Source of the DNA: Enterococcus_I eurekensis
Lineage (GTDB): Bacteria > Bacillota > Bacilli > Lactobacillales > Enterococcaceae
Length of the DNA stretch: 64,000 bases
NCBI RefSeq assembly: GCF_042654605.1
Contig: NZ_JBHSGT010000013.1
Location: 62,001 to 126,000 of the forward strand
Reading direction: 5' to 3'
The notes beneath the pieces were generated by a model that worked only from the letters and a program-made list of their open reading frames with translations, did no database searches and had not been told where the DNA came from. This document shows positions 1 to 7,796 of the stretch, one piece after another. Numbering within the stretch: position 1 is the stretch's first letter; the number at the start of each line of letters is the position of its first letter. Both the position numbers and the translations under genes were made by a program.

Positions 1-250
1 GATTCATCGAAATTGTAACGGGTTCGTCTTTTAAGTCCTCCATAAAACGTCGTGTGATTGCTAACCACGGCTCAACTTGTTTTTTAGTGACATGTCCGAC
101 ATTTAATTCCTCACTGTTAATAATAAGATTAATATCATCTAGTTTGGCTTCATGAGTCAATTGTTTCAGTTCATCCATCTTTGTTTGGTCCCAATAATGT
201 GGATCAATTCCTAACCGTAATGAATAGATATATTTTTCAGATGCTGTCAT
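1..250 (-). CDS. Partial hypothetical protein, N-terminal 83 residues
   Basis: An open frame starts with ATG at 250-248 and runs off the left edge of the window, giving 83 residues. The N-terminus begins MTASEKYIYSLRLGIDPHYW and continues with acidic and helical segments, without a signal peptide or membrane segment. I do not recognise the family. The pattern (LGIDPHYW, then a conserved-looking NSEELNVGH) would suit the first strand-helix units of a cytoplasmic barrel enzyme, but that is only an impression. It is divergent from the broken regulator at 714. Confidence that it is coding is moderate; function is unknown. Confidence 0.5.
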   Translation of the reverse strand, partial: MTASEKYIYSLRLGIDPHYWDQTKMDELKQLTHEAKLDDINLIINSEELNVGHVTKKQVEPWLAITRRFMEDLKDEPVTISMN

Positions 251-647
251 ACGTCGCTTCTTCCATTTATTTTACTCACTTTATCATAATGAATCCTGCT
301 AAAAATGACCATCGAATATTAATGATTTTCATGGACTATCTTCCTTTTCAAAAAATATTTAAGCTTTAATTGTCTGTACAAGAAAAATGGGATTGCCCTA
401 AGTCTAATACTCAGTAAGACAAAGATAGTATGAAAGTATCGAGCATAAAGTCGAGGCCAAAAAGCTTTTAACTGTGGGTGTTAAGTAGTTATTCTAATTA
501 ATAACTGACAGTTACAATAGTGTTCTTAGAAATCCCCCACTTCTAAATAAAGTGAAGCATAGGTAATTCAAGATTATTTTCATGTATCACAAAAATCCTT
601 AATCATATCTATCGACTTCTCCATTTTGATATGATAAATTTATAAAG
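251..647. other. Gene-free spacer
   Basis: About 400 bp between the partial gene at the left edge and the TetR pseudogene. I see no open frame with a ribosome binding site on either strand and no strong hairpin. The right end (about 620-647) is AT-rich and probably holds the promoter of the regulator. Confidence 0.5.
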
Positions 648-662
648 GTGACAAAATGTCAC
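648..662. promoter_or_regulatory. TetR-type operator, GTGACA-N3-TGTCAC
   Basis: A perfect 6-3-6 inverted repeat, GTGACAAAATGTCAC, lies 52 bp upstream of the start of the TetR pseudogene. Its core TGACA-N3-TGTCA is the same as in the two operator copies in front of the intact TetR gene at 54.5-55.1 kb. The two regulators also share the recognition-helix sequence SRGSFY. I infer that this is the autoregulatory site of the broken regulator. Confidence 0.65.
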
Positions 663-713
663 TAAAGAAATCACCTAGAAAATCAGCTCACATCCCACGA
701 AAGGAGAATTACT

Positions 714-1314
714 TTGCCGATAGAACGTCAATCTCGTATTGAAACCATTCTCTTAGATATTTTCTCTGAAAAACATCTAAGCCAAGTCAACGTTTCAGAA
801 ATTGTCGAAAAAATGTAAATGTCCCGTGGTAGTTTTTATAAATATTTCGAAGATTTAGAAGATGCTTATCAATATATCATCAAAAAAAATTCAGCTATTA
901 TTCATCAAGATATTCTCCGTTACGCGATGATGCATGAGTCTAATTTTTTTCAGGGGAATTCGTGACTATTTTACTTGGTGTGATGCACTTGAGCGAACGA
1001 GTAATTATTGGAAAGGTCTTGTGTTACTGACACGTGTTAATCACCAATCGACTGTCAGAAAAAGTGACTTCAAAAAAGATTCTATCTATGCTAAGCAATG
1101 GATAGCTCTACTGAAAAAGAACCATTATCATGTCGACTCAAAAGAAGAAGCTGTTGCTTTATTATCTTTTATGACCGAAATGATCATTGATTCTTTAACC
1201 AACTGGATTATCAATCAGTCGGATACCCAAGATTTTCTGAGAGACTTTGACTATCGAGTTAAATGGCTAACTCAAGGAATAACAGACAAAAAGAAAGAGG
1301 ATGACGAACAATGA
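714..1314 (+). pseudogene. TetR/AcrR-family regulator, broken by a stop and a frameshift
   Basis: A TTG start at 714 is preceded by AAAGGAGAA. The frame encodes a TetR-type helix-turn-helix: SEIVEKM, then an in-frame TAA at 816-818, then MSRGSFYKYF. It ends at a TGA at 963. The rest of the protein (from about 934, ...FFRGIRDYFTWCDALER...) continues in another frame to 1314, and the shift falls at or near a run of seven T at 944-950. The gene therefore carries one nonsense codon in the recognition helix and one slippage frameshift; sequencing error could explain one but hardly both. The 3' end overlaps the next gene by four bases (ATGA), so the two were an operon. Ligand unknown. Confidence 0.8.
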
Positions 1315-1730
1315 TGAACAAATTAGCAAGAGCAAGTATGACGTATACAATTTTAGGTTTATTGGCTGGACTATTTTACCGTGAGTTTACAAAAATGAAT
1401 GACTTTACTGGGACAACACAACTAAGTGTTTTACATACGCACTTACTCATTTTAGGAATGTTTTTCTTCTTAATTGTATTACTTTTAGATAATGCGTTTC
1501 ATTTATCAGCTGAAAAAAACTTCAAAAAATTCTACATTTTCTACAACAGTGGTTTCGGTTTAACTGTTTTAATGATGATTATTCATGGAATCATGCAAGT
1601 ACTTGATAAATCCGATCATGCAGCAATTAGCGGAATGGCTGGTTTAGGGCATATTATCCTATCAGTTGGTATTTTTTTCTTCTTCCAATCATTATTAAGT
1701 GCGGTTAAGAAAAAAAACAGCTTAATATAA
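1311..1730 (+). CDS. DUF2871 family integral membrane protein
   Basis: This 139-residue protein has four predicted membrane segments (about residues 9-24, 41-61, 78-98 and 108-130). It has the LHTHLLILGMFFFLIVLLLD signature and two histidines in membrane-facing positions. Length and pattern match the DUF2871 family of small four-helix proteins whose function is not established. It starts inside the stop of the TetR pseudogene (ATGA overlap), so it is probably the target gene of that regulator. It is intact although the regulator is broken, so it may now be expressed without repression. Membrane location is well supported; biochemical role is unknown. Confidence 0.8.
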   Translation: MMNKLARASMTYTILGLLAGLFYREFTKMNDFTGTTQLSVLHTHLLILGMFFFLIVLLLDNAFHLSAEKNFKKFYIFYNSGFGLTVLMMIIHGIMQVLDKSDHAAISGMAGLGHIILSVGIFFFFQSLLSAVKKKNSLI

Positions 1731-1734
1731 GTAA

Positions 1735-1772
1735 AAAAGAGGTATGACAGCAGTCGCACCCCTTTTATATTT
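1735..1772 (+). terminator. Rho-independent terminator after the DUF2871 gene
   Basis: An imperfect hairpin (AAAAGAGGTATGAC paired with GTCGCACCCCTTTT across an AGCA loop) follows the stop by a few bases and leads into a T-rich tract. Confidence 0.6.
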
Positions 1773-1925
1773 CAGATATTTTTTTAGGTTGAATAATATT
1801 TGGTGTTGATGGAAAAATCTCATAGAGATTTTCTTTCAGCACTTTTTTAATTTTGACGACAAAAAGAGACCTCAAACTGATAAAATGTAGTCGGCTAAAA
1901 CAAACACGATCAGGAGTGAAGCCCC

Positions 1926-2145
1926 ATGGACAATAGTACTAGAAAAATGCTTGGATTAACAGATGAAAATATTACTTTCCCAGAAGATTGGTTGAAGGAT
2001 GCGAAAATAGACGGTGTCACTGAGGGATCGAACAATTAAAATTAAATTAATTAATCGCGTTTCCTATGGCTATCGCAACCATTATCATTTAAGAGATCAA
2101 ACATATATCATTCTGGGCTTAATTTTTGTCCCCACTGAAGCTTGA
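1926..2145 (+). mobile_element. ISL3-family transposase remnant with internal deletion
   Basis: An ATG at 1926 opens a frame, MDNSTRKMLGLTDENITFPE, that matches my recollection of the N-terminus of ISL3-family transposases. After about 35 codons the sequence jumps to KLINRVSYGYRNHYHLRDQ, typical of the extreme C-terminus of the same family, ending at a TGA at 2143. The central 350 or so codons, including the DDE catalytic core, are gone, so this copy cannot transpose on its own. I could not identify clean terminal inverted repeats. It marks past insertion activity in a decayed margin. Confidence 0.75.
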
Positions 2146-2248
2146 TATGAATAATCAATAAATCATTTGAAAACAGCACTAGCGACTCGAAGAAAAATAC
2201 CTTGTGCCCGCTACGTCAAAAGACGAAATGTGAATTACTCTAGGAGGT

Positions 2249-2354
2249 GTGAAAAAAGTCGTTTTGCTCTAAGCAACTGGAGGTAAATTTAAACAATCGG
2301 GGTTTTCGATTGATTAAATTTAGTGAAGTTGCCGTAAGAGCAGACTTTTTTCAC
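2249..2354. repeat. Palindromic unit, 106 bp
   Basis: Nested inverted arms make the whole unit fold: GTGAAAAAAGTC pairs with GACTTTTTTCAC at the ends, then TTGCTCT with AGAGCA, CAACT with AGTTG, TAAATTTAA with TTAAATTTA, and CAATCG with CGATTG at the tip. It adjoins a short hairpin (AGTGCT-TT-AGCACT, 2361-2374) and a degenerate stretch leading to the next repeat unit. No protein is encoded. It looks like another class of the modular repeat family found at 32.4, 44 and 50.6 kb. Confidence 0.7.
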
Positions 2355-2474
2355 CCGTTTAGTGCTTTAGCACTTAACAAGAGTTTGAAGCTTTCGAGCT
2401 GAGTTGTCACGCAGATTCTGATATTGTATCCGTAACTCACTACGTTCGAACGGCTCCAACAACTACAGGCTCTA

Positions 2475-2596
2475 TTAGAGGTCATGAAATGAGCGAATAG
2501 TGACGAGTAATAAGCAAAGAATCGTTTGAAAGTGTTTTGTACTTTCAAAAAGATTATAGCTTATTACCGAGTCGCTGCTCATTTCATACCGTTTCG
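2475..2596 (-). repeat. Modular palindromic repeat, class A unit, reverse orientation
   Basis: Read on the minus strand this carries the boundary GAAACGGTA, a stem arm CGGTAATAAGC, the inner hairpin TTTGAAAGT...ACTTTCAAA, the return arm GCTTATTACTCG and the closing boundary ACCTCTAAT. That is the same architecture and largely the same sequence as the class A units of the 44-kb array. The outer arms differ: ATGAAATGAGC pairs with GCTCATTTCAT here, where the 44-kb copies have TTGAAGC pairing with GCTTCAA, so pairing is kept although the sequence changed. Confidence 0.8.
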
Positions 2597-2803
2597 AAGC
2601 GGTCTCGCAGCTTTCGTCAACAGGGTGATTTTTCGCAGGGGAGCGGGAGGCTCCGCCACTCTTTTCTAATATCAAAAAATCGATTGAGAAACAATTTACT
2701 CTACCGATTATGACGATTATTTTTACTCATTTTGGGCCCATCAAAACAATTTGACGAACAACCATTTTTTACGAGCTAAAATGCCTTTATCAGATTTTTA
2801 GCT

Positions 2804-3667
2804 TTAAACGACAAAACTTGCTGTTTTACTTGTAAACAACGATTGCGTATTGGTGACAATATGTTGCGCTACTTTGGCATCATTCATCGTATACAAATGA
2901 ATACCTGATACGTCTTGGGTCACGAGATCGACAATTTGATCTACCGCATATGCCAGCCCGGCAGCTCGTAAAGCAATCGGATCGTGTTCGTATTTTTCAA
3001 GGATAGCCAAAAATTTACGTGGCAACTTGGTTTTAGTCGTTTTCAGTAACCGCAAAGCTTGATTACGATTAACAATTGGCATAATACCGGCAATGATTGG
3101 TGCTCCAATTTCTGCTAATTCACAAGCTTCTTGAAAATGATAGAAACAATCATTATCGAGAAACAGTTGGGAAATTAGTTGATGGCACCCCGCTTCTACC
3201 TTCTTTTTTAAGTGTTTAATATCACTTAATCGACTGATTGATTCTGGATGGATTTCCGGATAACAAGCGCCACTTAAATCAAACTGCGGGGCGACTTGTT
3301 TAATATAACTCGTCAATTCACTAGCATACTGAAAATCAGTTTTTGGTGTTAACTGTGGTAAGATATCGCCACGCAAGGCCAAAACTTGATGGATTCCTAA
3401 TTTATCTAGCTGTGACAAAACTTCATCGACTTCTTGCCTAGATAAATAAGTGGCTGGTAAATGTGCTATTGTTGAAATATTCAATTCTTGATGAATATAA
3501 CTAGCTACTTTAACGGTTGTCTCGGCGACATTATTTGTGCCATTACTACAAGTGACACTAATAAACTCGGGTTGCAATCGTTCGAGTTCTTGGAGTGTTT
3601 CAAATAATTTATTGAGTCCGATTGTCGTATTTGGTGGAAAAACTTCAAATGATAACCCCTTTAACAA
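2804..3667 (-). CDS. metF: 5,10-methylenetetrahydrofolate reductase
   Basis: A 287-residue TIM-barrel flavoenzyme that reduces methylene-THF to 5-methyl-THF, the methyl donor for methionine synthesis. The N-terminus MLKGLSFEVFPPNT carries the SFEVFPP signature of the family, followed by FISVTCSNGTNN, IAHLPATYLSR and LALRGD, all conserved in MetF. The length is normal. It starts six bases after the metE stop and is clearly its operon partner, supplying the methyl-folate that MetE consumes. A hairpin (AGCTAAAA...TTTTAGCT, about 2774-2803) lies at the stop codon but lacks a clear U tract. Confidence 0.95.
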   Translation of the reverse strand: MLKGLSFEVFPPNTTIGLNKLFETLQELERLQPEFISVTCSNGTNNVAETTVKVASYIHQELNISTIAHLPATYLSRQEVDEVLSQLDKLGIHQVLALRGDILPQLTPKTDFQYASELTSYIKQVAPQFDLSGACYPEIHPESISRLSDIKHLKKKVEAGCHQLISQLFLDNDCFYHFQEACELAEIGAPIIAGIMPIVNRNQALRLLKTTKTKLPRKFLAILEKYEHDPIALRAAGLAYAVDQIVDLVTQDVSGIHLYTMNDAKVAQHIVTNTQSLFTSKTASFVV

Positions 3668-3672
3668 AATAT

Positions 3673-5919
3673 TTACAACTCCTCTCGTACGCTCCTCGCT
3701 GCTTCCGTCATATTGGCTAAACTGGCTCTTGTTTCTGGAATTCCTCGTGTTTTTAAGCCACAGTCAGGATTAATCCAAACTTTTTCAATTGGAACTTTGG
3801 TTAAAATCGTTTGGATTGTTTCTTTAATTTCCTCGACCGTCGGTACTCGCGGCGAATGAATATCATAAACACCTGGTCCAACTTGTGTCTTAAAGTTTTG
3901 ACGCTGTAATTCATCTAAGATTTCTAAATTCGAGCGGGAAGCTTCAAACGAAATCACATCAGCGTCCATTTGATCAATAGCTGGGATAATGTCAGTAAAT
4001 TCGCTATAACACATATGCGTATGAATTTGTGTTTCTGGTTGGACCTTACTATGAACTAAACGAAAAGCGGGAATCGCCCAATCTAAATATTCTTTGCTCC
4101 AATCCGATTTTCTAAGAGGAAGTTTTTCTCTCAGTGCTGCTTCGTCAATTTGAATCATCTTGATACCATTCGCTTCTAAATCCAAAACTTCTTCTTGAAT
4201 CGCCAATGCAATTTGGTAAGTTGATTCCTTTAGGCTAATATCTTCACGTGGAAATGACCAATTTAAGATCGTCACGGGTCCTGTTAACATGCCTTTCACA
4301 ATTTTATCCGTTTGGCCTTGCGCATATTTCGACCATTTAACTGTGATGGCTTGCTCCCGTTCGACATCGCCCCAAATAATCGGTGGCTTAACACCACGAG
4401 TGCCATACGATTGTACCCAACCATTTTGACTGAATAAATAACCTGATAAATTTTGTCCAAAATATTCAACCATGTCATTTCGCTCAAATTCCCCATGAAC
4501 TAAAATGTCCAAACCGATTGACTCTTGCCAAGCCAACCAGTCATTTATTTGTGCGGCTACAAAATCATCATACTCAACTTGCGATAATTCTTTACGGTTA
4601 AATTTTGCACGAGTTTGTTTAACTTCTTTCGTTTGAGGGAAAGAGCCAATCGTTGTGGTCGGTAAAACAGGTAATTGAAACCGGGCTTTCTGTAAGGTTT
4701 CGCGTTGGCTAAAGATTGGTTTTCTGGTAAAATCATCGACTGTCAATTGCGCAATTTTCTCAACCAAAGCCTGATTTTGAACAAATCTTTCCGTTTCAAA
4801 AAGTTGTCTATTTAATAGTTGTTGTTCCGTCGCTTCGTCCTTTAAAATCGTATCCAAATCAGTTAGTTCACGTAATTTTTCTTTAGCAAAAGAAAAATGT
4901 TGTTTAATCTCTTTAGGAAATGATTCATTTTCAGTCGTAAAAGGGACATGTAGTAATGAACAAGAAGTCGTCAAAACTAGGTTTGAAACATTCAAGGAAC
5001 GAAGTAAAGCTTGTGTTTTTTGATAATTATTCCGCCAAATATTTTTTCCATTCACAACACCTGCGTACAAAATTTTATCTTGTGGGAAATTTTGTTGTAC
5101 AAGTGCTTGGTTTTGTATACCTTCAACAAAATCTAAGCCAATCGCATCAATTGGTAAATCGATTAAAGTTTGATACACATCTCGAACATCACCAAAATAG
5201 GTTTGAAGTAAAACTTGAATGTTTTTGTTTGCTAATAATTGTTGGTAGGTCAATTCAAATTCTTTGATTTCATCAACTGTCAAATCTTTTACTAGCCCTG
5301 GTTCATCCAGTTGTATCGAGATCGCACCCAACTCACTTAGACGAGTAAATACTTCTTTATAGGCCTCAATCAAAGCCTCACTGATTGCTTTTCGATCCAC
5401 GCCTACTTCGAACTCACACAGTTGCAACAATGTGAAAGGACCGAGTAAAACCGGTTGTGTCTCAATTCCTAGTTGCTTTGCTTCTAAATATTCATCAAAA
5501 ATTTTGCTGCCTTTTAACTGAATTTTTGTCTTTTTTTCAATTTTTGGTACGATGTAATGGTAATTGGTATTGAACCATTTCTTCATCGGACGGGCTTTAA
5601 TATCACCTTTTTCTCCTTGATAGCCTCTTGCAATTGCAAAATACCGTTCAAATTCTGATAATTTCGTTGCTTCTAAAGATGCTGGTATGAGATTAAACAA
5701 AAAACTTGTATCCAGTGTTGTGTCATAAAAAGAAAAATCATTACTCGGAATAATTGTGATACCACTAGCTTTGATGAGTTGCCAATGTTTTTCACGCAAC
5801 TCTTTACCAAACGCTACTAACTCTTCTTCGTTAATCTCGTTTCGAAAATATTTTTCTGTTGCATATTTCAATTCTCTTTGTTCGCCGATTCTTGGAAAAC
5901 CGATAATTGTTGTTGTCAT
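3673..5919 (-). CDS. metE: Cobalamin-independent methionine synthase
   Basis: A 748-residue cytoplasmic enzyme that transfers the methyl group of 5-methyl-THF-polyglutamate to homocysteine. It has the usual two-barrel MetE layout: N-terminal half (TTIIGFPRIGEQRELKYA) and catalytic C-terminal half. The zinc ligands are visible as HTHMC (His635, Cys637), Glu659 in SFEAS and Cys720 in NPDCGLKTRG. IGSFPQTKEVKQTR marks the start of the second barrel. The ATG has a GAGGGGG ribosome binding site. metE leads the metE-metF operon and is divergent from a LysR regulator; the intergenic region holds a MET-box-like palindrome. Confidence 0.97.
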   Translation of the reverse strand: MTTTIIGFPRIGEQRELKYATEKYFRNEINEEELVAFGKELREKHWQLIKASGITIIPSNDFSFYDTTLDTSFLFNLIPASLEATKLSEFERYFAIARGYQGEKGDIKARPMKKWFNTNYHYIVPKIEKKTKIQLKGSKIFDEYLEAKQLGIETQPVLLGPFTLLQLCEFEVGVDRKAISEALIEAYKEVFTRLSELGAISIQLDEPGLVKDLTVDEIKEFELTYQQLLANKNIQVLLQTYFGDVRDVYQTLIDLPIDAIGLDFVEGIQNQALVQQNFPQDKILYAGVVNGKNIWRNNYQKTQALLRSLNVSNLVLTTSCSLLHVPFTTENESFPKEIKQHFSFAKEKLRELTDLDTILKDEATEQQLLNRQLFETERFVQNQALVEKIAQLTVDDFTRKPIFSQRETLQKARFQLPVLPTTTIGSFPQTKEVKQTRAKFNRKELSQVEYDDFVAAQINDWLAWQESIGLDILVHGEFERNDMVEYFGQNLSGYLFSQNGWVQSYGTRGVKPPIIWGDVEREQAITVKWSKYAQGQTDKIVKGMLTGPVTILNWSFPREDISLKESTYQIALAIQEEVLDLEANGIKMIQIDEAALREKLPLRKSDWSKEYLDWAIPAFRLVHSKVQPETQIHTHMCYSEFTDIIPAIDQMDADVISFEASRSNLEILDELQRQNFKTQVGPGVYDIHSPRVPTVEEIKETIQTILTKVPIEKVWINPDCGLKTRGIPETRASLANMTEAARSVREEL

Positions 5920-5996
5920 GTCTGATTCCCCCTCAAGTTGTTACGTCATAATTTATCACGCTTCGACGATTTGCGATAATTGATAAAAATAACATC

Positions 5997-6017
5997 TAGT
6001 TATAGCTATAAACTATA
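5997..6017. promoter_or_regulatory. MET-box-like LysR operator between metE and the regulator
   Basis: The 135-bp divergent spacer contains a near-perfect palindrome, TAGTTATAGCTATAAACTA, ending in AAACTATA. The right half matches the streptococcal MET-box recognised by the LysR regulator MtaR/MetR (TATAGTTT-N-AAACTATA as I recall it). It sits 37 bp from the start of the LysR gene and 77 bp from metE, as expected for a site controlling both promoters. Assignment is by motif and position only. Confidence 0.55.
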
Positions 6018-6053
6018 CCTTCTGCTATATTATTTAAAACGGGAGGGATTCGT

Positions 6054-6977
6054 ATGCGCTTAGAACAATTAATGTATTTAGAAAAAATCATCGAAAAAGG
6101 CTCGATTAATGAGGCCGCTAAAGAGTTATTCTTAACACAACCGAGCCTCTCAAACGCTGTCAAAGATTTGGAAAATGAGATGGGGATTCAACTTTTACTG
6201 CGTAATGCGCGTGGTGTTAGTCTGACACCTGAAGGGCGAGAATTTTTAGTTTATAGTCGTCAAATTTTAGATCAAGTCAACTTACTCGAAGAGAAATTCA
6301 AACATAGCGAGCCAAGAAAACAAGCTTTTTCCGTTTCTGCACAACACTATGCTTTCGTTGTTCACGCCTTCGTTGAATTAATTCGAAGCGTCGATGCCAA
6401 AGAGTACGATTTTACCTTGCGCGAAACAGAAACCGAAAATATTTTTTCCGATTTAACTAGTTTCCGTAGTGAACTCGGTGTCTTGTATTTAAACTCGTTC
6501 AATCGGCAAGTCATGACGAAACTTTTCAATGAAAAAAATTTAGTCTTCACGCCACTGTTTGATGCCAAACCACATGTCTTTGTGAGTCGCGAGAATCCTT
6601 TAACCAAAAAGAAAAAACTCACACTGGAAGATTTAGAAGATTACCCCTATTTATCTTATGAGCAAGGAGAAAACAATTCCTTTTATTTTTCAGAAGAGAT
6701 CTTAAGTACATGGAATCGAAAAATGAACATTAAAGTTAGTGACCGTGCGACGATTTTTAATTTGATGGTTGGGTTAAATGGCTACACGATTAGCTCGGGG
6801 ATTATTAGTAGTGAATTGAACGATGATAAGATTGTTGCAATCCCACTGGATCATGATGATACGATGACCCTTGGTTGGTTAAAACAAAAGCAACGTGAAC
6901 TGAGTCCCGTTGCTCGTCTGTATTTAGAGATGCTAAAAAACCATATTCGACAATATGGTTTTCAAATCTATGAATAA
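6054..6977 (+). CDS. LysR-family transcriptional regulator, probable methionine regulator
   Basis: A 307-residue LTTR. Residues 1-60 form the winged helix-turn-helix (MRLEQLMYLEKIIEKGSINEAAKEL, TQPSLSNAVKDLE), and the remainder is the two-lobed effector domain (about 90-300). The ATG follows GGGAGGGATTCGT. It is divergent from metE-metF, the classical LTTR arrangement, and the spacer holds a MET-box-like dyad, so activation of metEF in response to methionine or homocysteine status is the likely role (MetR/MtaR type). The family is certain; the regulon is inferred from context. Confidence 0.85.
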   Translation: MRLEQLMYLEKIIEKGSINEAAKELFLTQPSLSNAVKDLENEMGIQLLLRNARGVSLTPEGREFLVYSRQILDQVNLLEEKFKHSEPRKQAFSVSAQHYAFVVHAFVELIRSVDAKEYDFTLRETETENIFSDLTSFRSELGVLYLNSFNRQVMTKLFNEKNLVFTPLFDAKPHVFVSRENPLTKKKKLTLEDLEDYPYLSYEQGENNSFYFSEEILSTWNRKMNIKVSDRATIFNLMVGLNGYTISSGIISSELNDDKIVAIPLDHDDTMTLGWLKQKQRELSPVARLYLEMLKNHIRQYGFQIYE

Positions 6978-6981
6978 GCTT

Positions 6982-7022
6982 GCGCAAGCTTCTTTCGTTT
7001 GGAGAGAACTTGCGCTTTTTTG
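6982..7022 (+). terminator. Terminator of the LysR gene
   Basis: Stem GCGCAAG...CTTGCGC followed by TTTTTT, ending right at the stop codon of the convergent trpA. The U tract is only good for the plus strand. Confidence 0.8.
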
Positions 7023-7796
7023 TTAACCGCCAGTTAATTGTAAAACCAGTTCACCGGTTTCTTTGATGCCTTTTCTGGCTAATGAATCGACAATTTTCGA
7101 GCCAACAATCACGCCATCACAACATGCATTGAAGCGTTCCACATGCGCACGTTCAGAAACGCCAAAACCAGCTAAAACTGGAATGTCACTCACTTTTGTA
7201 ATTTCACTAAGATGCGTGTCCAACGATTCACGGTACGTTTGATTAACCCCCGTTGTCCCATTCACTGTCACCGCGTAAATAAATCCTTGCGCCTCTTTTA
7301 CGAGTTGTTCAATTCGTTCTTTTTTGCTCATTAAAGTCACTAACTGAATCAAGGCAATATCGGTTTGATCTAGCTCAGGTAAAATCAATTCTTGATGTTC
7401 ATAGGGAATATCCGGAATAATCAAACCTTTCACGTCGGTTGATTCCAATTCTTTTAATAGTCGCGTAAAACCAAAGCGTAAAAAGGAATTGGCATATCCC
7501 ATTAAAATAATTGGAACGGGCGCGTTGATTTGTTGTAATCGTTCAACGATTTTAGCGAAAGTCACTTGATGCGCGAATGCTTGCTGAGCTGATTTTTGAA
7601 TAATTGGCCCATCTGCAACTGGGTCTGAAAAAGGAATTCCTAACTCAATTGCTGTTGCACCACTATCGGATAATATTTGAATTTCTTCTTCTAATCGTTC
7701 CAATCCGCTTCCACCAGCCACGATATATGGAATAAATAACTTCGTCCCTTTGTTTTTTTTATCTTGCAAATACGACGTTAAACTTTTTTCAGGCAT
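7023..7796 (-). CDS. trpA: Tryptophan synthase alpha subunit
   Basis: A 257-residue TIM barrel that cleaves indole-3-glycerol phosphate to indole and glyceraldehyde phosphate, passing indole to TrpB through a tunnel. Visible signatures: IELGIPFSDPVADGP (catalytic Asp region), IPDIPYEE-like IPDIPYEHQE, and VLAGFGVS. I chose ATG at 7796 because GGAGGG lies at the right distance; the GTG nine bases upstream would sit on top of that ribosome binding site. The start overlaps the trpB stop by eight bases, implying translational coupling. It is the last gene of the trp operon. Confidence 0.95.
   Translation of the reverse strand: MPEKSLTSYLQDKKNKGTKLFIPYIVAGGSGLERLEEEIQILSDSGATAIELGIPFSDPVADGPIIQKSAQQAFAHQVTFAKIVERLQQINAPVPIILMGYANSFLRFGFTRLLKELESTDVKGLIIPDIPYEHQELILPELDQTDIALIQLVTLMSKKERIEQLVKEAQGFIYAVTVNGTTGVNQTYRESLDTHLSEITKVSDIPVLAGFGVSERAHVERFNACCDGVIVGSKIVDSLARKGIKETGELVLQLTGG

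Noticed and set aside
181..369. 62-codon plus-strand frame near the left edge
   Set aside because: It is antisense to the partial minus-strand gene over its first part, lacks a ribosome binding site and is unlike neighbouring proteins.
2351..2675. Open frames of 65 and 66 codons on the minus strand
   Set aside because: They run through palindromic repeat units, have no ribosome binding site and no recognisable protein character.
4956..5267. 103-codon plus-strand frame inside metE
   Set aside because: It is a shadow of the metE coding sequence in another frame, without a ribosome binding site; the same holds for the other long antisense frames inside trp, ABC and ATPase genes.
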